A stretch of 64,000 bases of DNA from Neorhizobium sp. UBA3556. GTDB lineage: Bacteria; Pseudomonadota; Alphaproteobacteria; Rhizobiales; Rhizobiaceae. Every line of letters starts with the position of its first letter. Position 1 is the stretch's first letter. The stretch lies in contig DFNX01000013.1 of NCBI GenBank assembly GCA_002376235.1, forward strand, positions 341,521 to 405,520, in the 5' to 3' direction. The position numbers and the translations under genes are program-made. Under the pieces are notes generated by a model. That model saw nothing but the letters and a program-made list of their open reading frames with translations. It was not told the DNA's origin and did not search any database. Positions 51,949 to 60,650 of this stretch are shown one piece after another.

Positions 51949-53445
51949 ATGGATAGCGAGGTTCGCACCTCGGAACGTCAGGGAACATGGCCGGACGGCG
52001 CAGGGCCAGAGCCGATGCCGACGATGCTGCGCGGTCTGTCCGGGCGGTTGCTCTGGCTGACGGTGATATTCGTCATGCTGGCGGAAATCCTGATCTTCAT
52101 GCCCTCCATCTCCGGCATGCGCATGAACTGGCTTCGTGACCGTCTTGATACGGCGGCCGCTGCCGGCATTGTCATCGATGGTCTACAGCCCGCCGAACTA
52201 CCGCGCGCGGTACAGGATGACACGCTGCTGGCAACAGGCACGAAGGTTATTGCGCTGCGCAAGGACGGCACATCGCGCCTTCTGGCCGCGATCGAGGTGC
52301 CGCCGGAGATCGACGCGCAATATGATCTCGCCCACACGTCGTTCCTCGGCTCCATGCGGGACGCTCTCGATACGCTCGTCTTCGGCGGTGACCGCATCAT
52401 GCGTGTTTTCGGTCCGATCGGCGAAAGCGAGATGATGATCGAACTGGTCATGACCGACACCGCGCTTCGCAAGGACATGCTGAAATATTCCAAGCACATG
52501 TTCCTGTTGTCGCTGCTGATTTCGCTGATTACGGCCGTGCTGATCTTTTTGGCGATCAACCGCATGATGATCTCTCCGATCCGCCGGCTGACACACAGCA
52601 TGCAGTTGTTCTCCGAACAGCCGGATGATCCTTCCCGTGTTTTCTCCGCCGATCGCTCGCGCGGCGAACTGGCCGTTGCCGGACGCCATCTGGCGGCAAT
52701 GCAGGTCGAGCTTCAGCGGACGCTGAAGCAACAGAAGAATCTTGCCGATCTCGGTCTCGCCGTCTCGAAGATCAATCACGACATGCGCAACATCCTGGCT
52801 TCGGCCCAGCTGATGTCGGATCGCCTGACGGATGTCGAGGATCCTATGGTCCGGAGTTTCGCGCCGAAACTGCTGCGCACCATCGACCGGGCCGTCGGCT
52901 ATACCAACGAGGTTCTGGCCTATGGTCAGGCATCGGAGGCTGCTCCGCGCCGTCGGAAGATAAATCTGGCCGACCTTTGTCAGGAAGTGCGCGACATGCT
53001 GGCCATCGATCCCGAATCGGGTGTCGAATTCGTCGAGCAAATTTCCGAAGGCGTGGAAGTCGATTGCGACGGCGAGCAGATTTTCCGTGTGGTCCACAAT
53101 CTTTGCCGAAACGCCGTTCAGGCGCTGCTCACCCATGATGCCGACGATCCGAAGGCGGTGCGGCGTGTGACGTTGTCCGCACATCGGCTGGGCAGCGTCG
53201 TCAGCATCACCGTCGATGATACGGGGCCGGGCATGCCGCGCAAGGCGCGAGAGAACCTCTTCTCGGCCTTCAGAGGCTCTGCACGCTCCGGCGGCACGGG
53301 GCTGGGGCTGGTCATCGCGCGTGAGCTGGTGCTGGCCCATGGTGGCACGATCGCGCTTGTCGAAAAGCCCGGTCCGGGCACGCAATTCCGCATCGAAATT
53401 CCCGACCGTCCCGTCTCTCTGGAGGACTATCGCGCTAGGGCGTGA
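51949..53445 (+). CDS. Membrane sensor histidine kinase with HAMP domain
   Basis: 498 residues. TM1 is about 33-55, a periplasmic domain about 56-182, TM2 about 184-206, then HAMP (about 207-262). The phosphoacceptor motif is KINHDMRNILAS with His277, an unusual H-box (HDMRN in place of HExRTP). The ATPase domain has VHNLCRNAVQAL (N box), DDTGPGMP (G1) and GGTGLGLVIA (G2). No response regulator gene is adjacent, so this is an orphan kinase. I chose ATG 51949 (MDSEVRTS) with GGAG upstream; an in-frame ATG at 51907 is less likely. Confidence 0.9.
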   Translation: MDSEVRTSERQGTWPDGAGPEPMPTMLRGLSGRLLWLTVIFVMLAEILIFMPSISGMRMNWLRDRLDTAAAAGIVIDGLQPAELPRAVQDDTLLATGTKVIALRKDGTSRLLAAIEVPPEIDAQYDLAHTSFLGSMRDALDTLVFGGDRIMRVFGPIGESEMMIELVMTDTALRKDMLKYSKHMFLLSLLISLITAVLIFLAINRMMISPIRRLTHSMQLFSEQPDDPSRVFSADRSRGELAVAGRHLAAMQVELQRTLKQQKNLADLGLAVSKINHDMRNILASAQLMSDRLTDVEDPMVRSFAPKLLRTIDRAVGYTNEVLAYGQASEAAPRRRKINLADLCQEVRDMLAIDPESGVEFVEQISEGVEVDCDGEQIFRVVHNLCRNAVQALLTHDADDPKAVRRVTLSAHRLGSVVSITVDDTGPGMPRKARENLFSAFRGSARSGGTGLGLVIARELVLAHGGTIALVEKPGPGTQFRIEIPDRPVSLEDYRARA

Positions 53446-53579
53446 GTAATATTTGTTTAAAAACAACGGCTTGATTCATTTGCGAAAATAAAATGACATC
53501 AAGCCGGGGGAAATCGCTTGCAATCCTTCTCGGCACCCTTTAGAGGATCGCCACGCCAGCGAAACACACGCTGACAGAC

Positions 53580-53656
53580 GCACCCGTAGCTCAGCTGGAT
53601 AGAGCACCAGACTACGAATCTGGGGGTCAGGAGTTCGAATCTCTTCGGGTGCGCCA
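53580..53656 (+). tRNA. tRNA-Arg (anticodon ACG)
   Basis: 77 nucleotides including an encoded CCA. Acceptor stem GCACCCG pairs with CGGGTGC (53646-53652). The D-arm is GCTCAGCTGGATAGAGC, the anticodon stem CCAGA/TCTGG encloses CTACGAA with anticodon ACG at 53614-53616, and the T-arm has GGAGTTCGAATCTC. ACG is read as ICG and decodes CGU, CGC and CGA. No integrase or att duplication is seen beside it. Confidence 0.96.
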
Positions 53657-53852
53657 TTTCTCGTTTCAATAAAAAATACGATATGACGTGCGCCTGTATC
53701 GGGATTCGATCGGGCGCTTTTTCAATTTTCCTCACCTGATTCCTGACAATGCCGATAGGCATCGCATATGCCTTGCGCTATCCAATGCGACCTTGTGATT
53801 GGGAAACGTCGCGGTCATCGAATCGACTGTGATCCATGCGGAGTTCGGAAAA

Positions 53853-54893
53853 ATGAGATGGAAGCGCACGATCCAGTTGCTGGATGTCCATGCGGAAGGC
53901 GAGATCGGCCGTGTCGCGATCGGCGGCGTTCCGAAAATCCCCGGCAATACCGTCGCCGAACAACTGGCCTGGATGAATTCCGATCCCAAGGGACAGGAGC
54001 TCCGTCGTTTTCTCTGCCTTGAGCCGCGTGGCACGCCGATCGGCTCCGTCAATCTTCTCCTGCCGCCGAAGCATCCGGATGCGGATGCCGCCTTCATCAT
54101 CCTGCAGCCGGATCAGGCGCATGCCAGCTCCGGCTCCAATTCTATCTGCGCCACGACGGCGCTTCTCGAAGCCGGCATCGTCGAGATGAAGGAACCGGAA
54201 ACGGTCGTTACGCTGGAAACGGCAGCCGGTCTCGTGAAGGCTGTGGCGACTTGCCGTGACGGCCGTTGCGAAAAGGTGAAGCTCACCATGGTCCCGTCCT
54301 TCGTCCACGAACTGGACGTGAAACTGCAGACGCCGGAATGGGGTGAGATCACAATCGACATCTCCTACGGCGGGATTTTTTACGGCCTTGTCGACGTGTC
54401 CCAGATCGGTCTCACCATCGAAAAAAAGAATGCCGCCGCCCTCGTGCAGGCAGGCATGATCCTGAAAGATCTGATCAATCGCCAGATCCCGGTCGTGCAT
54501 CCGGAAATCCCGGCAATCTCCGGCGTCGCCTATGTCATGTTCCGCGATACGGAAGCCGATGGCACCGTTCGCACCTGCACGACCATGTGGCCGGGCAGGG
54601 CGGATCGTTCGCCTTGCGGTACAGGTAACTCGGCAAACCTCGCTACACTAAACGCACGAGGTAAGGTGAAGGTCGGAGACACTTTCCTGTCGCGCTCGAT
54701 CATCGGTACACAGTTCGAAGTCGGCCTCTCAGCTGAGACCCAGGTCGCGGGCAAGCCGGCAATTGTTCCGACGATCGCGGGTCGCGGCTTTACCTTCGGT
54801 CTGCATCAGGTGGCGCTCGATCCGTTCGATCCGCTGGCGGACGGCTTTGCCATGACCGACGTCTGGGGACCTTCCGCCGGCGAGATCGCTTGA
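53853..54893 (+). CDS. Proline racemase-family protein (hydroxyproline epimerase or trans-3-hydroxyproline dehydratase)
   Basis: 346 residues of the proline racemase superfamily. Classical racemases and epimerases use two cysteines. Here the first position is Ser93 (ASSGSNSICATTALLE) while the second, Cys255 in DRSPCGTGNSANLA, is kept. Known Ser/Cys and Thr/Cys members act as epimerases or dehydratases of hydroxyproline isomers rather than as proline racemases, so the activity cannot be fixed by eye. I chose ATG 53853 (MRWKRTIQLLDVH), the family start. There is no other hydroxyproline-degradation gene in the window. Confidence 0.86.
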   Translation: MRWKRTIQLLDVHAEGEIGRVAIGGVPKIPGNTVAEQLAWMNSDPKGQELRRFLCLEPRGTPIGSVNLLLPPKHPDADAAFIILQPDQAHASSGSNSICATTALLEAGIVEMKEPETVVTLETAAGLVKAVATCRDGRCEKVKLTMVPSFVHELDVKLQTPEWGEITIDISYGGIFYGLVDVSQIGLTIEKKNAAALVQAGMILKDLINRQIPVVHPEIPAISGVAYVMFRDTEADGTVRTCTTMWPGRADRSPCGTGNSANLATLNARGKVKVGDTFLSRSIIGTQFEVGLSAETQVAGKPAIVPTIAGRGFTFGLHQVALDPFDPLADGFAMTDVWGPSAGEIA

Positions 54894-54909
54894 TCGATCT
54901 CTTGATCAT

Positions 54910-55824
54910 TCAGATCTCGCGGCCGACCTTGGCGGGTGTTTCAACATCACCCTGCTTCAAAACAAGGGAATTGACACCTTCCGGCGAAGGAGCGGGGATG
55001 ACGCCCAGTTCCTGGAACTGAACATATTTGGATGCAGCGAACATGTCGCCCTTTTCAGCTGCCTGACGAAACATTTCGGCAGCCTTCTGCGCATTTGCCG
55101 GAATACCCTCGCCGGTCTCATACATTATGCCTAGGTTGATCATGGCATCGATGTTTCCGCGCTGGGCGGCAAGATCGTACCATGCGATTGCCGTCTGATC
55201 ATCAGCGTCAACCAGATGTCCTTCGTCGTAGATGACGCCGATGTTGAAGGCGGCGGTATCGTCGCCTTCCGCGGCAGCTTTTTCGAACCACTGAAGCGCT
55301 TTCTGCACATCGGGCTGCGTTCCGAGGCCATCGCGATAGGCAACGCCGAGGTTATAGGCTGCCAGCGTATTCCCGCTGTCGGCCGCCTTCTGATAATAGG
55401 CAAACTCGGCCTTGTCGTCGCCCAGACGACCCATCAGCATGCCGTAATTGACCATTGCTGCTGCATAGCCGTCGTTCACGGCTGCATTATATGCGCTCAT
55501 CGCTTGATCCGGCTCGTTTGCGCCATTGAGTGCCCGACCGAGCTGGTATGCAAAACGCGGATTTCCAGTCGCATCGAAGGCGATCCTGCAGGCTTCCACG
55601 GCCTGATTGCCGATATCGGCGATATTGACCGGATTGAACGCGCCATTGCGTTGCTGATCGAAAGGACTGCCCGCCAAGCGATCACAATCGCTTTGCTGAA
55701 CGGATGCTAGAACGAGGTTGTTGCGCTCCGCGGCATCGGGTGAAACTGTCAGCGCAAGAAGCGCGACAGCGGCGCCTGTGGTTACCGCAAAACCCCTGTT
55801 GACTCTGGGTGCCCGGGATTTCAT
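54910..55824 (-). CDS. Exported Sel1-repeat (TPR-like) protein
   Basis: 304 residues with a signal peptide or anchor (about 10-32). From about 95 on there are four to five Sel1-like repeats of 36 residues with the A-xx-LG-xx-Y-xx-G pattern: AAMVNYGMLMGRLGDD, AAYNLGVAYRDGLGTQ, AAFNIGVIYDEGHLV, DAMINLGIMYETGEGI. Such solenoids bind partner proteins; the role is unknown but relatives in rhizobia affect the envelope and exopolysaccharide. Converges with the proline-racemase-family gene. Upstream (55825-56074) lies a 250-base divergent spacer. Confidence 0.86.
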   Translation of the reverse strand: MKSRAPRVNRGFAVTTGAAVALLALTVSPDAAERNNLVLASVQQSDCDRLAGSPFDQQRNGAFNPVNIADIGNQAVEACRIAFDATGNPRFAYQLGRALNGANEPDQAMSAYNAAVNDGYAAAMVNYGMLMGRLGDDKAEFAYYQKAADSGNTLAAYNLGVAYRDGLGTQPDVQKALQWFEKAAAEGDDTAAFNIGVIYDEGHLVDADDQTAIAWYDLAAQRGNIDAMINLGIMYETGEGIPANAQKAAEMFRQAAEKGDMFAASKYVQFQELGVIPAPSPEGVNSLVLKQGDVETPAKVGREI

Positions 55825-56074
55825 TGTTTGCTCCGACTCAAAACACTTTCAGATTGCTTAACGAACGCACCACTCGCGTGCTTGTTCCGTTTGTTTTGGG
55901 TTGATCCGCGCTTCAGGCTCTTTGCAATCAGCACGATCTCGTGAAGTCTAGCGTGATATCGGGGGCTCCGATTGGATGTTCCGGCGCTCCTCCGTCTGTC
56001 TGCCAGATTGTCTTGGCGTCTGCTTTGGTGGTAAGCGAGGCCAACACCCACTAAACATAAAGCGAAACAGCCCC

Positions 56075-57115
56075 ATGAAAACGCTCCAGATTCGCCGCCC
56101 CGACGATTGGCATCTCCATCTGCGCGATGGCGCCGTGCTGGAAGGCGTGATCGGCGATACGAGCAACCATTTCGCCCGCGCGATCATCATGCCGAACCTT
56201 GTGCCGCCGGTCGTGACGACGGCCGATGCCACCGCATACCGCGAGCGGATCATGGCTGCCTTGCCGAAGGGGCATAGGTTCGAGCCGCTGATGACCCTTT
56301 ATCTGACGGAGCATACCAATCCGGATGACGTCGAAGCGGGAAAGAAGAGCGGCCTGATCACGGCAGTTAAGCTTTATCCCGCCGGTGCCACGACCAATTC
56401 CCATGGCGGTGTGCGTGACCTCGAAAAGGCCATGCCGGTTCTGGAGCGCATGGCGAAGATCGGTCTGCCGCTCTGCGTGCATGGTGAAGTGACGACGCCC
56501 GAGGTCGATATCTTCGACCGTGAGGCGGTCTTCATAGAGACCGTGCTCGATCCGCTGCGCAAGCGGCTGCCCGAACTCAAGGTAACGATGGAGCATGTCA
56601 CGACCTCGGACGGCATCGACTACATCAAGTCGTCCAAGGCGAACCTTGCGGGCTCGATCACCACGCATCACCTGATCATCAACCGCAACGACATTCTGGT
56701 CGGTGGCATCCGCCCCCACTATTATTGTCTGCCGGTCGCTAAACGCGAAAGCCATCGCCTCGCGCTGCGTGCCGCTGCCACATCCGGCGACCATCGCTTC
56801 TTCCTCGGCACCGATTCCGCACCGCATGTCGATCCGCTGAAGGAATGCGCATGCGGTTGCGCCGGCATCTACACCTCGCTCAACACGATGAGCTGCCTCG
56901 CCCATGTCTTCGAGCAGGATAATGCTCTCGACAAGCTGGAGGCATTTGCCTCGTTGAACGGCCCGGCCTGGTATGGCCTGCAGCCGAACGAAGAAACGAT
57001 CACGCTGCAGAAGCAGGACGTTCAGGTCGAATTCCCGGCAAAACGTGATACCGGTGCCGGTGCCATCACCGTCTTCGATCCCGGCTTCCCGATTTTCTGG
57101 AATGTTGCCGACTGA
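56075..57115 (+). CDS. pyrC: Dihydroorotase (PyrC type)
   Basis: Third step of pyrimidine synthesis. 346 residues, the length of the proteobacterial class II enzyme. Zinc ligands are in DDWHLHLRDG (His13, His15); the carbamylated lysine is in AVKLYPAGATTNS; later ligands lie in LCVHGE and MEHVTT; the catalytic Asp is in LGTDSAPH. I chose ATG 56075 (MKTLQIRRPDDW). pyrE lies 1.45 kb downstream in the same direction, with a diguanylate cyclase gene between. Confidence 0.96.
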   Translation: MKTLQIRRPDDWHLHLRDGAVLEGVIGDTSNHFARAIIMPNLVPPVVTTADATAYRERIMAALPKGHRFEPLMTLYLTEHTNPDDVEAGKKSGLITAVKLYPAGATTNSHGGVRDLEKAMPVLERMAKIGLPLCVHGEVTTPEVDIFDREAVFIETVLDPLRKRLPELKVTMEHVTTSDGIDYIKSSKANLAGSITTHHLIINRNDILVGGIRPHYYCLPVAKRESHRLALRAAATSGDHRFFLGTDSAPHVDPLKECACGCAGIYTSLNTMSCLAHVFEQDNALDKLEAFASLNGPAWYGLQPNEETITLQKQDVQVEFPAKRDTGAGAITVFDPGFPIFWNVAD

Positions 57116-57159
57116 ATGATCTGACTGTTACGTTTGCCTGGTATTTATTCTGGTTGTAG

Positions 57160-57185
57160 CTCTCCAAAGGTAACACTTTGGAGAG
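57160..57185. repeat. Perfect ten-pair inverted repeat before the diguanylate cyclase gene
   Basis: CTCTCCAAAG, loop GTAACA, CTTTGGAGAG. It lies 44 bases after the pyrC stop and 57 bases before the cyclase ATG. The sequence after it (ATTCACAT) has no T-run. It may be a weak terminator for pyrC or an operator. Confidence 0.6.
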
Positions 57186-57242
57186 ATTCACATCTTAGCT
57201 TCTGCTCGATTATTGAATAAATCTTCGAAGAGAAATTCCGGC

Positions 57243-58424
57243 ATGACGCTTGACTATCGGTCTCTTCTGCTTGCGCTCGGCGTTTCTGCCGCGTGCTTGA
57301 TGGTCACCTTGTTCGGGACATGGTTTTCCCGAAGGTCGGACTCTTTTCTTCTGACCTTGGTCGTTTCCCTCTGCCTGATCGTCGCTGGCATTATCGTCTA
57401 TAGCTTTTTCACCGCTCAATCCGGCCTCGCCCCGCTGGCGATAGCCTACGCGCTGATGATGAGCGGCTTTTCGGCCATCAATGCGGCCTCGGTCCAGTTC
57501 CGCTCGGGTGGATCTCCATGGCGGTTGGCCGGCATGTTGTCGTTCATCTGCCTTGCTCTCGGCATGCCGCTGATTCTTGTCGGTCTCGACGGGCTTGGCC
57601 TGATCATCATGAACGTGCTGACGGCCATCCTTCTCGTCGGCACCGGATGCCAATACTGGGCAGCCCGCAGGGAAGCTCCCGGCCCCCTGCTCGGCATGGT
57701 CATCCTTTATTGCGTCAGCGGTTTTTCCTTCGCCCTTTGCGCCGGTGTCCTGATTGCGGATGGTCGCTCCAGTCTTGGAGAACCACCGATAAACTGGGCT
57801 GAAAACCTCAATATCGGCATCTGCATCGCCGGCATGACCGGTATTGGTTCTCTTTCGCTGGCGCTTCACCAATGGCGCATGGCGGCGCTTCATAGGCATG
57901 AAGCGATGACCGATGCCTTGACCGGTCTCGTCAATCGCAGGGCCTTGTTCGATCAGTTTGGCGGAAAGCGGTTGAACGCCTCGACCGCCGTGATCGTTTT
58001 CGACATCGACCGCTTCAAGTCGATCAACGATCGGTTCGGCCATTCCTTCGGCGATGAAGTGCTAAAACTCTTCGCCCAGGATCTGCTGGCGGAAATGGTT
58101 CCGGCTGGAGCCGTTGCCCGGCTTGGGGGCGAAGAGTTCGCAATGGTCGTCAGTGAAGTCATGCCGGGCCGGGCGGAAAGAATCGCCAATTCGGTGCGGA
58201 TGCGTTTTGCGGCTCGCGATATCGTCATCGATGGAAAGCGTCTTCGCTGCACGGTGAGCGGCGGCGTCTCTGTTGGTATCCCGGAAGGCCAGCCGTTCGA
58301 GACGGTTCTGAACCTTGCCGATGGCGCCCTCTATGACGCCAAGGATGCCGGTCGCGATCGTGTCGAGATCGCCTCCTATCTCCGTTCCATAGCGCCTGCG
58401 CCTGACAGCCGCACTTCTGCCTGA
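57243..58424 (+). CDS. Membrane diguanylate cyclase (GGDEF domain)
   Basis: 393 residues. Six or so transmembrane helices fill the first 205 residues. The GGDEF domain (about 220-385) has DALTGLVNRRALFD at its start and an intact GGEEF active site at 295-299, so cyclic di-GMP synthesis is likely. The RxxD inhibitory site expected just before it is absent (EMVPAGAVAR). The input domain is not one I can name. Start ATG 57243; a TTG ten codons upstream is possible. Sits between pyrC and pyrE, probably by chance. Confidence 0.92.
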   Translation: MTLDYRSLLLALGVSAACLMVTLFGTWFSRRSDSFLLTLVVSLCLIVAGIIVYSFFTAQSGLAPLAIAYALMMSGFSAINAASVQFRSGGSPWRLAGMLSFICLALGMPLILVGLDGLGLIIMNVLTAILLVGTGCQYWAARREAPGPLLGMVILYCVSGFSFALCAGVLIADGRSSLGEPPINWAENLNIGICIAGMTGIGSLSLALHQWRMAALHRHEAMTDALTGLVNRRALFDQFGGKRLNASTAVIVFDIDRFKSINDRFGHSFGDEVLKLFAQDLLAEMVPAGAVARLGGEEFAMVVSEVMPGRAERIANSVRMRFAARDIVIDGKRLRCTVSGGVSVGIPEGQPFETVLNLADGALYDAKDAGRDRVEIASYLRSIAPAPDSRTSA

Positions 58425-58491
58425 AAATTTGATCGCCTAATCTCTGCACTGGCGTATGTGACGCCATGCTGCTATTGCGGCGCGTGGTTTC

Positions 58492-58549
58492 AAGCAATGT
58501 CCAGCGAAAGTGTAGAGCGATTTCGCTTTCGGACTTGCAGATAAAAGCA
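58492..58549. repeat. Intergenic palindromic repeat, rhizobial type, copy 2
   Basis: AAGCAATGTCCAGCGAAAG, then GCGATTTCGCTTTCGGACTTGC. It aligns with the copy at 12115-12170 with a single one-base gap and about two thirds identity. It ends 19 bases before the pyrE ATG, so it will be in the pyrE leader. Confidence 0.6.
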
Positions 58550-58568
58550 GCGATCAAGGAGCGGGCGC

Positions 58569-59264
58569 ATGATCCAGACCACATTTATAGACCGGAATGT
58601 AATGGCCGAACTGATGGCAAAGATGCTCTGGGAAATCGGAGCCGTGCATTTCAGCGCCGACAAGCCCTACAAGTTCTCCTCCGGCATGATGAGCCCCGTC
58701 TATATCGACTGCCGCAAGCTGATCTCCTACCCACGCATCCGCTCTGCGGTGATGGATTTTGCTGCAGCAACAATCATGCGTGATGCAGGCTTTGAAAAAT
58801 TCGACTGTATCGCAGGCGGCGAAACCGCCGGCATCCCGTTTGCCGCGTTCTTGGCCGAGCGCATGGGCCTGCCGATGATCTATTGCCGCAAGAAGCCCAA
58901 GGGCCATGGCCGCAATGCGCAGATCGAAGGCCATATGCCGGAAGGTGCGCGCGTCCTGGTGATCGAGGACCTGACGACAGCTGGCGGCTCGATGTTCACC
59001 TTCATCGACGCGATCCGCGCGGCCGGCGGGGTTGTCGATCATGGCATCGCACTCTTTTATTACGGTATCTATCCGGAGGCCGAGCAGCGTTTTGCCAACG
59101 GCAATGTCCAGCTTCACCACATCTCCACCTGGCGCAATGTTCTGGCTGTCGCCCGCGAACAGAAGCTGTTCGACGACAAGACGCTGTCGGAAGTCGAATC
59201 CTTCCTCAATGCACCGCTGGAATGGTCTGGCCGGAACGGTGGCGTTACTGAGCTTTCGCTCTAG
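58569..59264 (+). CDS. pyrE: Orotate phosphoribosyltransferase
   Basis: Makes OMP from orotate and PRPP. 231 residues. The PRPP-binding motif is VLVIEDLTTAGGS; KFSSGMMSPVYIDCRK at the N-terminus and YCRKKPKGHG on the flexible loop are OPRTase signatures. Start ATG 58569 with AAGGAGCGGGC upstream. Together with pyrC it covers two steps of de novo pyrimidine synthesis. Confidence 0.95.
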   Translation: MIQTTFIDRNVMAELMAKMLWEIGAVHFSADKPYKFSSGMMSPVYIDCRKLISYPRIRSAVMDFAAATIMRDAGFEKFDCIAGGETAGIPFAAFLAERMGLPMIYCRKKPKGHGRNAQIEGHMPEGARVLVIEDLTTAGGSMFTFIDAIRAAGGVVDHGIALFYYGIYPEAEQRFANGNVQLHHISTWRNVLAVAREQKLFDDKTLSEVESFLNAPLEWSGRNGGVTELSL

Positions 59265-59321
59265 CAATGATATAAAAGCTCGGGTATCGATTGATAAAAT
59301 AATGATCTCGGGAGGAAATCG

Positions 59322-60248
59322 ATGATCCTGTGCTGCGGCGAAGCTTTGATCGACATGTTGCCGCGTGAGACGACGCTCGGCGAACCTGCCTTTTCGCCCT
59401 ATGCCGGTGGCGCCGTGTTCAATACCGCCATTGCGCTTGGGCGTCTGGGTGTCCCGACGGCCTTCTTCACCGGTCTTGCCGATGACATGATGGGCGACAT
59501 CCTGCGCGACACGCTGCGCCGGAGCAATGTCGATTTCAGCTATTGCGCCATCGCCTCGCGGCCCTCGACCATCGCCTTCGTCAAGCTGGTCGATGGCCAT
59601 GCGACCTACGCCTTTTACGATGAAGGCACTGCCGGCCGCATGATCACCGAGGCTGATCTGCCGGCGATCGGAGACGACTGCGAGGCGCTGCATTTCGGCG
59701 CAATCAGCCTGATCCCTGAACCCTGCGGTTCGACCTATGAGGCGCTGATGCTGCGCGAGCACGAAAAGCGTGTCATCTCGCTCGATCCGAACATCCGCCC
59801 CGGCTTCATCAAGGACAAGGCATCCCATCTCGCCCGTATCCGCCGCATGGCTGCGATGTCGGATATCGTGAAATTCTCGGATGAGGATCTCGCCTGGTTC
59901 GGTCTGGAAGGTGACGAGGATACGCTCGCCCGCCATTGGCTGCATCATGGCGCAAAGCTCGTCGTCGTCACCCGGGGGGCCGAAGGTGCGGTCGGTTATA
60001 CGGCGGCCCACAAGGTCACTGTTCCGAGCGAACAGGTAGCTGTCGTCGATACTGTCGGCGCCGGCGATACGTTCGATGCCGGCATTCTCGCATCGCTGAA
60101 GATGCAGAACCTGCTGACCAAGGCGCAGGTCGCAGGCCTCACCGAAGACCAGATCGCCAAGGCGCTCGCACTCGGCGCCAAGGCCGCAGCCGTCACGGTA
60201 TCGCGGGCAGGGGCAAACCCGCCATTTGCGAACGAGATCGGGCTGTAA
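59322..60248 (+). CDS. frk: Fructokinase (PfkB family)
   Basis: 308 residues. N-terminal CCGEALIDMLPRE and the YAGGAVFNTAIALGRLG substrate loop are typical of fructokinases; VDTVGAGDTFDAG carries the catalytic Asp249. It produces fructose 6-phosphate from fructose. The pgi gene close by, on the opposite strand, interconverts the product with glucose 6-phosphate, so the two serve the same entry into central metabolism. Start ATG 59322 is preceded by GGGAGGAAATCG, a strong ribosome binding site. Confidence 0.93.
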   Translation: MILCCGEALIDMLPRETTLGEPAFSPYAGGAVFNTAIALGRLGVPTAFFTGLADDMMGDILRDTLRRSNVDFSYCAIASRPSTIAFVKLVDGHATYAFYDEGTAGRMITEADLPAIGDDCEALHFGAISLIPEPCGSTYEALMLREHEKRVISLDPNIRPGFIKDKASHLARIRRMAAMSDIVKFSDEDLAWFGLEGDEDTLARHWLHHGAKLVVVTRGAEGAVGYTAAHKVTVPSEQVAVVDTVGAGDTFDAGILASLKMQNLLTKAQVAGLTEDQIAKALALGAKAAAVTVSRAGANPPFANEIGL

Positions 60249-60254
60249 ATTGGT

Positions 60255-60650
60255 TCACGTGCTCCAACTGGCATTTTGCAACACGATGCGATAGCCGTCT
60301 GGATCTTCAAAGGTTCGACCATCCTTGTCCCAATAGGGATTATAGGATGGGGCCGGGTCAAACCCCGCTCTCTGCATGCGTGTTGTGGCGGCCACCCAAT
60401 CGGCGTGATCGGGCAGGTAGAGCACGATCAGGTTGTCCGCGCTCGGAGCGCGGCCAATCGTGTGGCCACGCTGATGGGTAAACTCCAGATGATAGGGCCA
60501 TTGGGCATGACCCAGGATCAAACCATCAAAACCTTGATGATCTTCGAACGCGGCAAGCTGCACAAAACCTAAGCCGGTCTCGTAGAAATTGCGCAACCGG
60601 CTGATATTATCCGTCGGCCGCGCAACTCTAAGAACCGGCGCCTGCCTCAC
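60255..60650 (-). CDS. VOC-family (glyoxalase-like) protein
   Basis: 131 residues with the two-module VOC fold: LRVARPTDNISRLRNFYETGLGF and the C-terminal KDGRTFEDPDGYRIVLQNA, similar to the YycE-like group. Putative metal-site residues His53 (YHLEF) and the C-terminal acidic positions are in place. Function unknown. Its ATG overlaps the pgi stop by four bases (ATGA), so it is translated together with pgi. Confidence 0.86.
   Translation of the reverse strand: MRQAPVLRVARPTDNISRLRNFYETGLGFVQLAAFEDHQGFDGLILGHAQWPYHLEFTHQRGHTIGRAPSADNLIVLYLPDHADWVAATTRMQRAGFDPAPSYNPYWDKDGRTFEDPDGYRIVLQNASWST

Noticed and set aside
53580..53656. tRNA-Arg as an integration site for a mobile element
   Set aside because: No integrase, direct repeat of the tRNA 3' end or foreign-looking segment is present on either side.
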